Part shown: positions 5,003 through 11,581 of the stretch, piece after piece | Layout of the letters: each line of letters starts with the position of its first letter | Position numbering within the stretch: position 1 is the first letter of the stretch | Source: Syntrophomonadaceae bacterium | Lineage (GTDB): Bacteria > Bacillota_B > Syntrophomonadia > Syntrophomonadales > Syntrophomonadaceae | DNA length: 12,198 nucleotides | Direction of reading: 5' to 3' | NCBI GenBank assembly: GCA_030627145.1 | Contig: DAOUSQ010000016.1 | Coordinates: forward strand, 1-12,198 | Program-made: the position numbers and the translations under genes | Notes under the pieces: generated by a model | What the model was told of the DNA's origin: nothing | Databases searched by the model: none | The model's input: the letters and a program-made list of their open reading frames with translations, nothing else

Positions 5003-6154
5003 TTATTTGTTTTTATCTTTTTCCTGACTGGTATCCTTATTTTTATCAAACATTTTTTTTGATAATTTGAATGCCATTGATGGTTCTGCTATTTTTTCTA
5101 TATTTTGTATTAGGAATCTGTAGGCCATAGAGCCAAGCAGCAGCAGTCCCGCAAATCCTACAGCCGGGTAGAGTATACCTACGAGATTGGAAAAACCGAA
5201 CTGGGCCATTCCAAAAGCGGCAACACCTGTTGCAATAGCTGTCCAGCGGTATCTTGCCGTACCCTCTTTAGTAAGCCTGGCCGTAAACCCATATAGACTG
5301 CTAATGGCTGTAGTATAAACCTCTGTTAGAAGTACAATTGTATATCCTGTACCAGCAATGGGAGAAATGCTACCAGCAACAAAAATCATTGGCACCTCAT
5401 ATAGGGAAGATGAACCAATTTTTGTAAGGATTGCCAGATTAATTGCAAGAGCCCCAATTCCCAGACCAACTCCTCCTAAAACAGCACCTTTTAACACTTT
5501 CTTTTGACTGGACATATTTCCCATTGGTGCGAGAATAGCTACTGAAAGTATCAGGTTATATGATGTATATAAAATTGCTGTCAGGGGCCAATAAGGTACT
5601 GGTGCTGCTGTAACATTAGAATAACTCCGAAGTACCGCAAGAAGAGAGTTGTAATCAGTAATAATGGTATATATGGTTACACCAAAAACTGCGGCCAGCA
5701 GTAAAGGAACTGCAAAACTTATGGAGGCAATAACTCCACTTATACCCAGAAATACTGTAAGTACTGATGCAACCACAATCAGTAGACTGCCCAGGAGAAA
5801 AGGTAGATTAAACTGCTCTATAAATATTGCCCCTGCTCCTGCTGCCATGGTTACCAGGCCACCAAAGAGAAAGAATGTTATTACCCAATCAATAACGGTG
5901 CCTATCCATTTTCCACCTGCATATTGGATTACAGGAAGGTGAGACTCTGCCCTGAGTCTTCTACCCAGTTCCAAAACCATATACCCGAACAGTGCCAGCA
6001 GTATCGTTGTCAGGATCAGGCCTATTATTCCTTTTAACCCGAAATAGCCAAAAAACTGGAGCACTTCCTGACCAGAGGCAAAGCCTGCTCCTACGACTGT
6101 ACCGATATATGTTGCACCTATATAATAATGTGAAAGTTCTTTATTATCTTTCAT
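5003..6154 (-). CDS. YkvI-family polytopic membrane protein, putative amino-acid-permease-like transporter
   Basis: This 383-residue protein has about ten to eleven hydrophobic helices spread from residue 10 to about 355. Helix 1 carries the family motif YIGTVVGAGFASGQEVLQFF, with the unwound glycine-rich pattern seen in LeuT/APC-fold transporters. The last 20 residues are a charged cytoplasmic tail (FDKNKDTSQEKDKNK). Length and motif match the YkvI-like family (COG3949) of Firmicutes, whose substrate is not established; relatives are placed near amino acid permeases. It is transcribed alone, converging on the protease gene with only 24 bp between stops and no clear terminator hairpin. No good ribosome binding site precedes the ATG, which is unusual here; no better start was found nearby. 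Confidence 0.85.
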   Translation of the reverse strand: MKDNKELSHYYIGATYIGTVVGAGFASGQEVLQFFGYFGLKGIIGLILTTILLALFGYMVLELGRRLRAESHLPVIQYAGGKWIGTVIDWVITFFLFGGLVTMAAGAGAIFIEQFNLPFLLGSLLIVVASVLTVFLGISGVIASISFAVPLLLAAVFGVTIYTIITDYNSLLAVLRSYSNVTAAPVPYWPLTAILYTSYNLILSVAILAPMGNMSSQKKVLKGAVLGGVGLGIGALAINLAILTKIGSSSLYEVPMIFVAGSISPIAGTGYTIVLLTEVYTTAISSLYGFTARLTKEGTARYRWTAIATGVAAFGMAQFGFSNLVGILYPAVGFAGLLLLGSMAYRFLIQNIEKIAEPSMAFKLSKKMFDKNKDTSQEKDKNK

Positions 6155-6288
6155 GTTTATAGTATTAATTTTTAGTAAATATATTAGCCTCTGTAATTAT
6201 TGCAATATTTGTTATAATTGACTGCTACATGCTATGGCTAAAGGGCAGGGGAGAGTTTTATTATTGGGAAATAAATTATTATAGAATA

Positions 6289-6531
6289 TTATTGTTTATT
6301 AAATCCTGTCCCGTTTTGGTTATTACCAGTTAAATTCTCTTCAAAAGACTTGATCATTTTTCTTACCATTGGTCCTCCTATTTCTCCTCCGATATTTCCT
6401 GCCTCGCTGGTCAGCATATCCCCATGATATCCTGCTTTCAATGAAATATTATTCTCCTTCATGGTTTCATTTTTAAGTCCTTTCATTGCTTGTTTGGCTT
6501 TTGGCACAAGCAGTTTATTGTTTTTAGACAT
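6289..6531 (-). CDS. Alpha/beta-type small acid-soluble spore protein
   Basis: This 80-residue product coats spore DNA and protects it from UV and heat damage in the dormant core. The N-terminal part, KLLVPKAKQAMKGLKNE, matches the family opening (LVPEARQALDQLKYE). The C-terminal half carries the conserved DNA-binding pattern LTSEAGNIGGEIGGPMVRKMIKSFEE. The usual germination protease site (E-I/F-A) appears as NETMKE, so that site is diverged or shifted. The start at ATG 6531 is chosen because the family begins here and AAAGGATG lies upstream. An open extension of 43 codons further upstream looks non-family and is rejected. Expression is expected in the forespore, but I could not assign a sigma-G promoter with confidence. 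Confidence 0.9.
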   Translation of the reverse strand: MSKNNKLLVPKAKQAMKGLKNETMKENNISLKAGYHGDMLTSEAGNIGGEIGGPMVRKMIKSFEENLTGNNQNGTGFNKQ

Positions 6532-7166
6532 AACGCAATCATCCTTTCTTATTAAGTTTATCCATGCCCAATTAACATAAGTCATGTAGATTTTAATAAA
6601 TAAACCAAAATATTCGAAAATGAAGCAGATACATCTCTCAGTCGTATAAAACAGGGGCAAATAAATAAGTATGCATAGCGTGCATAAATATACAATTTAA
6701 TTATAAGATTATTTACTCGCTGTCTTTCGTGTGCGGACAGTTAAAATATGGGCGGTATGCAGCTTACACGGAAGCGGGAAGTTATCCAAAATCATAAAGA
6801 TATCAAGGCAGTTTTGTAAACATTTGCTTAGGATGAGGAATTGTTTTTGGTTCAGAATATGCAAATATTATTATTCTTGTTTATCTTAATTGATTATTAC
6901 TTACCTGGTTTACGGTCTAATTCAAGATTTTCAGGAAACATAAGTCAAATACAAAATCTACAAATTGAGCGCAATAGTTATTAAGTCATTTAATACTGTA
7001 TATAGGTTTATGCAGTGTTAAATTAATTACTTTTTATATCGTTTACTGGGCGGTAACTTATCATTTAAATTGTTAAGGTAGGAATATTAGAAACATGAGA
7101 GAAAATATCCGCAAAAAAAGGAAAGGGAAATAGAGGCGGGTTTATTTTTCTACCTTGAAATAAAAT
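6532..7166. other. Long intergenic region without recognisable gene
   Basis: About 635 bp lie between the spore protein start and the terminator of the DUF2284 gene. Only very short reading frames occur (for example 23 codons from ATG 6748 and 12 codons from ATG 7095), none with a proper ribosome binding site. A small palindrome TATGCA-TAGCG-TGCATA occupies 6670-6686. Base composition is AT-rich like other gaps, with a patch of higher GC near 6730-6790. A decayed gene, a small RNA or regulatory leaders could lie here; I see no positive signature for any of these. Confidence 0.4.
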
Positions 7167-7214
7167 AATCCTGGCACTAAAATACTGACCATTTTCCTAG
7201 CTATTACCAGGATT
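7167..7214 (-). terminator. Extended hairpin downstream of the DUF2284 gene
   Basis: AATCCTGG (7167-7174) pairs with CCAGGATT (7207-7214). An inner stem CTAAAAT ... ATTTTCCTAG pairs with a bulge around ACTGACC. On the minus strand the structure is followed by ATTTTATTTC. It lies 36 bp past the DUF2284 stop and probably terminates that transcript, although the loop is longer than usual. Confidence 0.5.
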
Positions 7215-7250
7215 GTATTTAAGGTTTTATAAAATAAATCTTTTTAAGTC

Positions 7251-7817
7251 TTAATCGATCAAAAGTAAACCTACTGCAGATAATTGACCGGGGATGAACT
7301 CCATAGGAAGGTTAGCCTCGCGGCAAAGGTGGAAAACGTCAATTCCCATTCCTTCTACAGATGGGCAAGCTTTTCCCGGGTGGCGGCAAATTTTTCCTCC
7401 ATCGCTGGCTACGCATGCCTTGCATAATTTGCACTCACCACTGCCCAGCCCTAAAGACATATAAAAACCTAATTCAAAGGACTTCTTTTCTAGTTTAAGG
7501 ACAGTCTCATTCATCCAGATTCCGGCTTTATCGAAATCATCCTTCCAATTATCCATGTTACACGGGTGCCGAAGCATCGTAATTAGAGCAAAAGCATATT
7601 TATCCAATACTTTGCGTATTTCCTCGAGAGAAGGTAGAAAAGGAGGACACATCAGGTTTCTATTATATTGCTGGCGGGAGTTAGAAAAACACTTCATCCT
7701 CACCCGTTCGTCTAGAATAATCTGACGGGTTAAAAGGAGACGTGTTTGGGTACAACCTAAATCCTGTGCATATTCTTCTAATTCAATAAGCCGGGTAAGC
7801 TTTTCTTTTAACTGCAT
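7251..7817 (-). CDS. DUF2284 predicted iron-sulfur/metal-binding protein
   Basis: This 188-residue cytosolic protein is rich in cysteine. An N-terminal group includes Cys22, Cys43 and Cys57 in RNLMCPPFLP, and Cys86 lies beyond it. A C-terminal ferredoxin-like cluster reads C129-x2-C132-x2-C135 (SGECKLCKAC), followed by Cys144 and Cys151 in CRHPGKACPSVEGMGIDV. This order is the hallmark of the DUF2284 family (COG5423) found widely in anaerobes, probably binding a [4Fe-4S] cluster. The catalytic role is not known. The start is ATG 7817: the in-frame ATG at 7832 overlaps the GGAGGG site that serves 7817 with 7-nt spacing. It seems monocistronic, with a hairpin after its stop. Confidence 0.85.
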   Translation of the reverse strand: MQLKEKLTRLIELEEYAQDLGCTQTRLLLTRQIILDERVRMKCFSNSRQQYNRNLMCPPFLPSLEEIRKVLDKYAFALITMLRHPCNMDNWKDDFDKAGIWMNETVLKLEKKSFELGFYMSLGLGSGECKLCKACVASDGGKICRHPGKACPSVEGMGIDVFHLCREANLPMEFIPGQLSAVGLLLID

Positions 7818-7824
7818 AGTTTTT

Positions 7825-7830
7825 CCCTCC
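7825..7830 (-). promoter_or_regulatory. Ribosome binding site of DUF2284 gene
   Basis: GGAGGG (minus strand) lies 7 nt before ATG 7817. It overlaps an upstream in-frame ATG at 7832, which is therefore unlikely to be the start. Confidence 0.8.
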
Positions 7831-8112
7831 ATTGGTATTTATAAAATTAAAGATAAAAAGGTGAAATTGTATTTAGGATAATAAAATTTTATTATACCAG
7901 AAGTTGTAAAGACATATCTTACCAAGTATACCAGAATAAAATAGAAATTATTGTATATTCAAGTAATTTATTTGGTAAATAAGATTAATATAAAGTGGTA
8001 TTGCCAATATTACCATAATTTGCATAAAGGTAATTATAAAAGATAGGCAAACTATTTAATTAATGACTATTATTGTCTCATTATTTTAATTGTGTATTAT
8101 CAGTAAATTTTT
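7831..8112. other. Divergent intergenic region
   Basis: This very AT-rich region lies between divergent genes and should hold promoters for both. Visible elements are an 18-bp perfect palindrome ATAATAAAATTTTATTAT (7878-7895), whose right side creates a minus-strand TATAAT. A direct repeat TATACCAGAA occurs at 7893-7902 and 7927-7936. No -35 partner could be fixed with confidence. Confidence 0.4.
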
Positions 8113-8122
8113 GGAGGGAAAT

Positions 8123-8683
8123 ATGTTAAAAAAGACTATTTATTTATGCCTTTTCCTGCTTTCACTTACATGTATGGTAAACATACCTGTTACAAGTACT
8201 GCAGGCAGCACTACTTATTATGTAAAGCGTTACCAGGATAATTATCCTGAATATCTTAAAAATGATAAAGTCATGGCTGAGTCTTTCCTTGTTAACTATA
8301 ACAACAGTGAAGCACAGGCACTGGTAGCAAGAGCCATCTGGTATATGGAAAATGGTTATGTGATATATGGCCATTCTAAATACTGGGATACTGGATATAT
8401 AGACTGTTCCAATTTTGTTTCTTTAGTTTATAAAGATTTGGGCTATAAGATTACTTCGGCCTCCAAAAACTACAATCAGGTAGGTGAGAAAGTAGACGGG
8501 GTTTACTCGCGTAAGATAAGTGGAAGCACTAAATACGAACTGGTAGGTGTTGAAAATCTAAGACCTGGAGATATCTTTACTTACTGGAAAGAAGATAGTG
8601 ATGGTAGTGGAACTCATATAGGACATGTTGCTCTTTATATAGGGGAAATTGATGGTAAACCCACCATTATACAAACGTCCTAA
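8123..8683 (+). CDS. Secreted NlpC/P60-type peptidoglycan hydrolase, short C-terminus
   Basis: This 186-residue protein has a Sec signal peptide (Lys3-Lys4, hydrophobic 5-23, probable cleavage near TSTAGS at 25-28) and so is exported. A cysteine-peptidase domain of the NlpC/P60/CHAP-like group follows. The nucleophile is Cys95 in YIDCSNFVSLVYKDLGY, LRPGDIFTYW (147-155) precedes the second strand, and His168 lies in THIGHVALYIG. These enzymes cut peptide stems in the cell wall. The chain stops at IIQTS, where relatives usually continue for tens of residues. The stop is followed by GC-richer unrelated sequence, so a C-terminal truncation is likely. The start is ATG 8123, with GGAGGG 4 nt upstream; an earlier in-frame ATG (8090) lacks a site. 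Confidence 0.8.
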   Translation: MLKKTIYLCLFLLSLTCMVNIPVTSTAGSTTYYVKRYQDNYPEYLKNDKVMAESFLVNYNNSEAQALVARAIWYMENGYVIYGHSKYWDTGYIDCSNFVSLVYKDLGYKITSASKNYNQVGEKVDGVYSRKISGSTKYELVGVENLRPGDIFTYWKEDSDGSGTHIGHVALYIGEIDGKPTIIQTS

Positions 8684-8768
8684 ATGTAAAGAAAGCAAAA
8701 TAAAAAGAGTGTCAGCACGGTAAAGTAGCCAAACCACAACCACCCGGTGCGCCAAGCAAACCAATGCT

Positions 8769-8808
8769 CCTGAGGGGGTAGGGCTCGCAGAAGCCTTACC
8801 CCTTCAGG
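8769..8808. terminator. 17-bp hairpin between convergent genes
   Basis: CCTGAGGGGGTAGGGCT (8769-8785) pairs with AGCCTTACCCCTTCAGG (8792-8808) around a 6-nt loop; two of the 17 positions are G-T wobbles in the plus-strand RNA. It includes the stop codon of the HD gene. There is no T-run on either side, so it may be a barrier or stabilising hairpin rather than a classical terminator. It is much more GC-rich than its surroundings. Confidence 0.6.
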
Positions 8809-9299
8809 GGCAGGGAGTAGTCACCTATATCTATAACCTCCAATAAAGCATGATGTTTATCGACAAAGCAAACAATAAATGATTCTCTATATCTAGGTGG
8901 TTTTAAAGTTAGAGGCCACATGTGTTTCAATATAATGTCCTGCTCAATTTTATTCAAATCAAACAGCTTTTTAGCATTTTCTAAGGCAATTTCAGGATGT
9001 TTGAAGGCGTGTTTTCCGTCTGATAGTTTAGTTGCTCTCCAGTCATACAGAAACAGATCATGTAGTAATCCGCCCCTTGCTGCAGAGACATGATCATAAT
9101 TTAAAAATTTGCTTAATAAAAAGCTGTGATATGAAACATTAAGGCAATGGTCAAAGCATGTCGTATTATTGTGATGTCTGAAACTTTTCATTTTTTGGAC
9201 GCTGTCATTTTGCAATAAATCGCGGATGCAATTCTCAAATTCTGAAGAGCTACAATTTACATTTTTTAAATCGGAGCTCAACCTTTTCAAATTTTTCAT
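8796..9299 (-). CDS. HD-domain phosphohydrolase
   Basis: This 167-residue cytosolic protein has the HD metal-site pattern. His51 (CFDHCLNVSYHS) is followed by the paired His80-Asp81 in ARGGLLHDLFLYDW, His101 (FKHPEIALENA), His126 in ILKHMWPL and Asp147 in FVDKHHALLE. The family hydrolyses phosphoesters, often of nucleotides; the substrate of this subgroup is unknown. The start is ATG 9299, backed by AGGAGA with a 7-nt spacer. An upstream in-frame ATG (9431) lies deep within the preceding gene and has no site. Its start overlaps the end of the membrane protein gene by 50 nt in another frame, so the two are probably translationally coupled. In related Clostridia I recall similar HD proteins beside or fused to this membrane family; that is from memory. 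Confidence 0.85.
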   Translation of the reverse strand: MKNLKRLSSDLKNVNCSSSEFENCIRDLLQNDSVQKMKSFRHHNNTTCFDHCLNVSYHSFLLSKFLNYDHVSAARGGLLHDLFLYDWRATKLSDGKHAFKHPEIALENAKKLFDLNKIEQDIILKHMWPLTLKPPRYRESFIVCFVDKHHALLEVIDIGDYSLPLKG

Positions 9300-9957
9300 G
9301 CCCAATTCTCCTGATTTCCTGATTGAATTTGCCTGCACTTGAAAAACACAGTCTGGGAAAAGCTGAGAAAATTCTCCTGTACTTTGCAATTTCTTCATAA
9401 GACTTTCCAGCAGGGTTTTTACAATGGGCAAAAACCATCCGCCTTAAATCCCAAGCATTTTTAGCCGAGTTTAGTGTGTCAAATATGAAATAAAGTATTA
9501 ATACGATAGCCAGATTAAACTTTGATTCTTCAGGCAGCAGCAAAACATATTGAATGTTTAGAGGATGTATAACTGCTATCAAGATGTATGCCAATATTCC
9601 CCACAGCAGGGAAAACTTCAAACAGATTCGCCCGTGAAGATTTAGAAATTCTTTGCTGTAATCCCACCATTTACACTTGAAAAGCTTTTCCATAAGAAAG
9701 CCTGTTAAATATTCAAGTGTTGTGGTCAACAGTATAGCTAGCATAATTTTTGCAGGCAAGGGAATGTTCTTTAATATGGTAAGAGACCAAATTATTAAAA
9801 CAGTCCCAAATCCATATATGGGACAAAAGGGCCCGGATAAAAACCCCCTGTTTACAAATTTTCCTTCAGATATGCTTGCACAGCTTGTTTCCAAAAGCCA
9901 TCCCATAAACGAATATAGTGTAAAAAAAAGTATCAAATCGACAAAATAATTCCACAA
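9250..9957 (-). CDS. PF06541-type membrane protein (putative ABC-transporter type IV, CmpB-like)
   Basis: This 235-residue protein has four to five membrane helices, at about 6-25, 48-63, 68-86, 115-135 and 146-163. A cytoplasmic charged tail of about 65 residues follows. The motif KFVNRGFLSGPFCPIYGFG (33-51) is the signature of the family annotated as putative ABC-transporter type IV. Despite the name, transport has not been shown for it and no ABC ATPase gene lies here. The start is TTG at 9957, preceded by AGGTGG with a 7-nt spacer; no in-frame ATG or GTG fits better. It is the first gene of an operon with the HD hydrolase. A palindrome matching that before tetR lies 131 nt upstream, suggesting repression by that regulator. 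Confidence 0.8.
   Translation of the reverse strand: MWNYFVDLILFFTLYSFMGWLLETSCASISEGKFVNRGFLSGPFCPIYGFGTVLIIWSLTILKNIPLPAKIMLAILLTTTLEYLTGFLMEKLFKCKWWDYSKEFLNLHGRICLKFSLLWGILAYILIAVIHPLNIQYVLLLPEESKFNLAIVLILYFIFDTLNSAKNAWDLRRMVFAHCKNPAGKSYEEIAKYRRIFSAFPRLCFSSAGKFNQEIRRIGHEKFEKVELRFKKCKL
9307..9312 (-). promoter_or_regulatory. Ribosome binding site of HD gene
   Basis: AGGAGA (minus strand), 7 nt before ATG 9299 and inside the upstream gene. It decides the start of the HD protein. Confidence 0.8.
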
Positions 9958-9964
9958 CTCACAT

Positions 9965-9970
9965 CCACCT
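9965..9970 (-). promoter_or_regulatory. Ribosome binding site for TTG start of membrane protein gene
   Basis: AGGTGG (minus strand) lies 7 nt before TTG 9957. It supports the non-ATG start. Confidence 0.65.
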
Positions 9971-10088
9971 CTAGTCTACCCAATCCTGGGCTTAAATTTC
10001 TCAACTGGCCTTCTTTTTTCGAGTGTTTAATTCTGCAAGATACTTTTTCTTTGCGGTGGTTGACTATGCAATAAAATCAATGTAAGGT

Positions 10089-10098
10089 CGGACGTCCG
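10089..10098. promoter_or_regulatory. Palindromic operator upstream of membrane protein/HD operon
   Basis: CGGACGTCCG is a perfect 10-bp palindrome. Read on the minus strand its context is ATTAATACGGACGTCCG, nearly identical to the site before the tetR gene (ATTAATTCGGACATCCG). It lies just downstream of the predicted -10 of the operon promoter, where a bound repressor would block transcription. Confidence 0.65.
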
Positions 10099-10100
10099 TA

Positions 10101-10130
10101 TTAATAAACTTATAAAAATAAGCCTCTCAA
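10101..10130 (-). promoter_or_regulatory. Candidate promoter of the membrane protein/HD operon
   Basis: On the minus strand TTGAGA (10125-10130), an 18-nt spacer and TATTAA (10101-10106) resemble a sigma-A promoter. The palindrome begins 2 nt downstream of the -10. The call rests mainly on this arrangement, which parallels that at tetR. Confidence 0.45.
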
Positions 10131-10242
10131 CCTCCATGTATAAAATAGCTAAGAAAGCTGGTTCCTTTGCAGAGGCAATACAATTTTATTTTTTGATAAC
10201 CATCGATGATAATATCTAGGTCGGTATTCTCTTTTCTTACAG

Positions 10243-10836
10243 TTATTCAAACATTACAAAGGCTGCACTCAGCGATTCGGGCAGATTTTTTTCATCTGGA
10301 TCTAAAACAACTTGTATGGCAGTTCCAAACATCGCACCGAAAAACATTCTTGCCATGGTTTTAGGTGAATAACCCTTTAAATTCAACTGATCTTTGACAA
10401 TTGTATTGTTAAAGACGTGTTTTTCAATTAAATTTGACAAATCCTTAAACAAATTGCGAAGAAGCTCGCAGTACGATGCCGACCAGAGAGCCATACTGGT
10501 GAAATCGTACAGCAGCTTGAATAATCCGGGGTTATTTGACAACATATCTTGAAAATATTGGATAACTAGTGATATTTTTTCTCTTGCAGTAACACCTTTT
10601 TTTAAACAGTTTTCTATTTCCAGAAGGTACTTTTGCATCATTGTTTTTATTACTTCCTTATACAGCCCCTCCTTGTTCCTGTAGTAATAATTAAGCTGGC
10701 TTAAGACGACTCCTGCTTCATCTGCAATATCGCGCAAGGATACATTTGCATAACCCCTTAAGGAAATGCATTTAAAAGCAGCAGCCAATATTTTTTGAGA
10801 TTGACTCGTTTTTTCTTCGTTTTTAGGGATATTCAT
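10243..10836 (-). CDS. TetR/AcrR-family transcriptional regulator
   Basis: This 197-residue protein is a probable dimeric repressor with an N-terminal helix-turn-helix. Residues 12-60 show the family pattern: QSQKILAAAFKCISLRGY, then the DNA-reading helices VSLRDIADEAGVVLSQLNYYYRNKEGLY. The remaining 135 residues form a variable ligand-binding and dimerisation domain typical in length, with ligand unknown. The start is ATG 10836 with AAGGTG 8 nt upstream. A consensus promoter (TTGACA, 18 nt, TATAAT) and a palindrome lie immediately upstream, indicating autoregulation. A matching palindrome before the downstream operon of the membrane protein and HD hydrolase makes that operon the likely target. 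No drug efflux gene is adjacent. Confidence 0.9.
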   Translation of the reverse strand: MNIPKNEEKTSQSQKILAAAFKCISLRGYANVSLRDIADEAGVVLSQLNYYYRNKEGLYKEVIKTMMQKYLLEIENCLKKGVTAREKISLVIQYFQDMLSNNPGLFKLLYDFTSMALWSASYCELLRNLFKDLSNLIEKHVFNNTIVKDQLNLKGYSPKTMARMFFGAMFGTAIQVVLDPDEKNLPESLSAAFVMFE

Positions 10837-10861
10837 CGTACTACACCTTCGTTAATTAATT

Positions 10862-10871
10862 CGGACATCCG
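10862..10871. promoter_or_regulatory. Palindromic operator upstream of tetR
   Basis: CGGACATCCG is a near-perfect inverted repeat, preceded by ATTAAT and followed by TCTG. The partial overlap CGGAC....GTCTG could hold a second offset dimer. It lies 9 nt downstream of the -10 of the tetR promoter and 25 nt before the start codon, an ideal place for autorepression. Confidence 0.7.
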
Positions 10872-10880
10872 TCTGATTGC

Positions 10881-10910
10881 ATTATAAATATTTAAACTTC
10901 AGCCTGTCAA
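10881..10910 (-). promoter_or_regulatory. Consensus sigma-A promoter of tetR
   Basis: On the minus strand TTGACA (10905-10910), an 18-nt spacer and TATAAT (10881-10886): both hexamers are exact consensus. Confidence 0.8.
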
Positions 10911-11157
10911 GATTTTTTAACAAAACCGCCAGGATTATCCTAATGTTATTTTAGAGAGGTTACAATACAATATTTGCTTTGTGAGAAACAACCTGCATGA
11001 AAACCAGAGATGATCGGCAGATGAAACCTCTGTTTACCCGAAGTAAACAGGTTATTCCTGAAAAGCGGTCTTTCATGTCAAAATAGTAATCTTTTGTATA
11101 ATCATGGAGGGATTTTCCACCAAAATGTCTAATTTGAAATAAAAAAGGGGGACTGGA
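10911..11157. other. Intergenic region upstream of stalk-domain remnant
   Basis: No gene is recognised. The one structured element is an 8-bp inverted repeat CTGTTTAC-CCGAA-GTAAACAG at 11030-11050, which could be an operator or a hairpin without a T-run. A 29-codon frame from ATG 10997 has no ribosome binding site and no resemblance I recognise. Confidence 0.4.
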
Positions 11158-11421
11158 ATGCACCGGTACTGCGAGCTCAAGATTTTAATCCTTGCTGTGT
11201 TGTTTTGCATAATATTTGCGGTTTCTGCTGCAGCTGCTCCCACGGTCTTTTTGGACGGTCGGCAGCTATCTTTCGATGTACCGCCTGCTATAGAAAACGG
11301 CCGGACTCTCGTGCCGTTGCGGGCAATTTTTGAAGCTCTGGGAGCGGACGTGGACTGGAACGGGCAAACTCAATTTGGATTTTATTCCTCATGGAGCTTG
11401 ATTGAGTTTCCTATTTTATAA
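11158..11421 (+). pseudogene. Truncated secreted protein with copper amine oxidase N-like (stalk) domain
   Basis: The 87-codon frame begins with a clear signal peptide (KILILAVLFCIIFAVSAAAA, cleavage near residue 27). The start of a stalk domain follows: PTVFLDGRQLSFDVPPAIENGRTLVPLRAIFEALGADVDWNGQTQ. Intact domains continue with a strand such as TVTARKG and a second half. Here the sequence changes abruptly after GQTQ to unrelated residues (FGFYSSWSLIEFPIL) and stops. Full-length relatives are cell-surface proteins with this domain attached to other modules. The ATG has a G-rich site (AAGGGGGA) just upstream. I interpret it as a gene cut by a deletion or insertion; the small exported product could still be made. 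Confidence 0.7.
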
Positions 11422-11565
11422 GGAACAAATGTTTACCCATACTAAATAGCGAGGAACCAGAAATAAAAGGTTTCTAATAAGAATAAAACCGCATTAATTG
11501 CTGAGTTTTTAGTTGCCATAACCCCATCCAGGGTTCAGGCCAATCTTTTTTTCACTTAATATAAG

Positions 11566-11572
11566 AAGGAGG
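11566..11572 (+). promoter_or_regulatory. Ribosome binding site for TTG start of nitroreductase
   Basis: AAGGAGG, 9 nt before TTG 11582. It supports the non-ATG start. Confidence 0.8.
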
Positions 11573-11581
11573 TTTTTATTC

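Noticed and set aside
5664..5942. 92-codon plus-strand frame inside the YkvI-like gene
   Set aside because: Antisense shadow of a well-supported membrane protein gene, with no ribosome binding site.
6532..6660. 43-codon upstream extension of the spore protein
   Set aside because: The residues do not resemble the family. The AAAGGATG site and family N-terminus place the start at 6531.
6748..6819. 23-codon plus-strand frame
   Set aside because: No ribosome binding site or recognisable product.
6670..7120. Possible riboswitch or structured RNA
   Set aside because: GGGCGGTAAC and a few short stems were noted, but no known riboswitch core could be assembled on either strand.
8558..8764. 68-codon minus-strand frame at the end of the NlpC/P60 gene
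   Set aside because: Antisense to a convincing enzyme domain, low-complexity product and no start signal.
9677..9949. 90-codon plus-strand frame opposite the PF06541 gene
   Set aside because: Shadow of the membrane protein gene, which has a family motif and a ribosome binding site.
10960..11163. 67-codon minus-strand frame before the stalk-domain gene
   Set aside because: No ribosome binding site and no family resemblance; it starts inside the opposing gene's start region.
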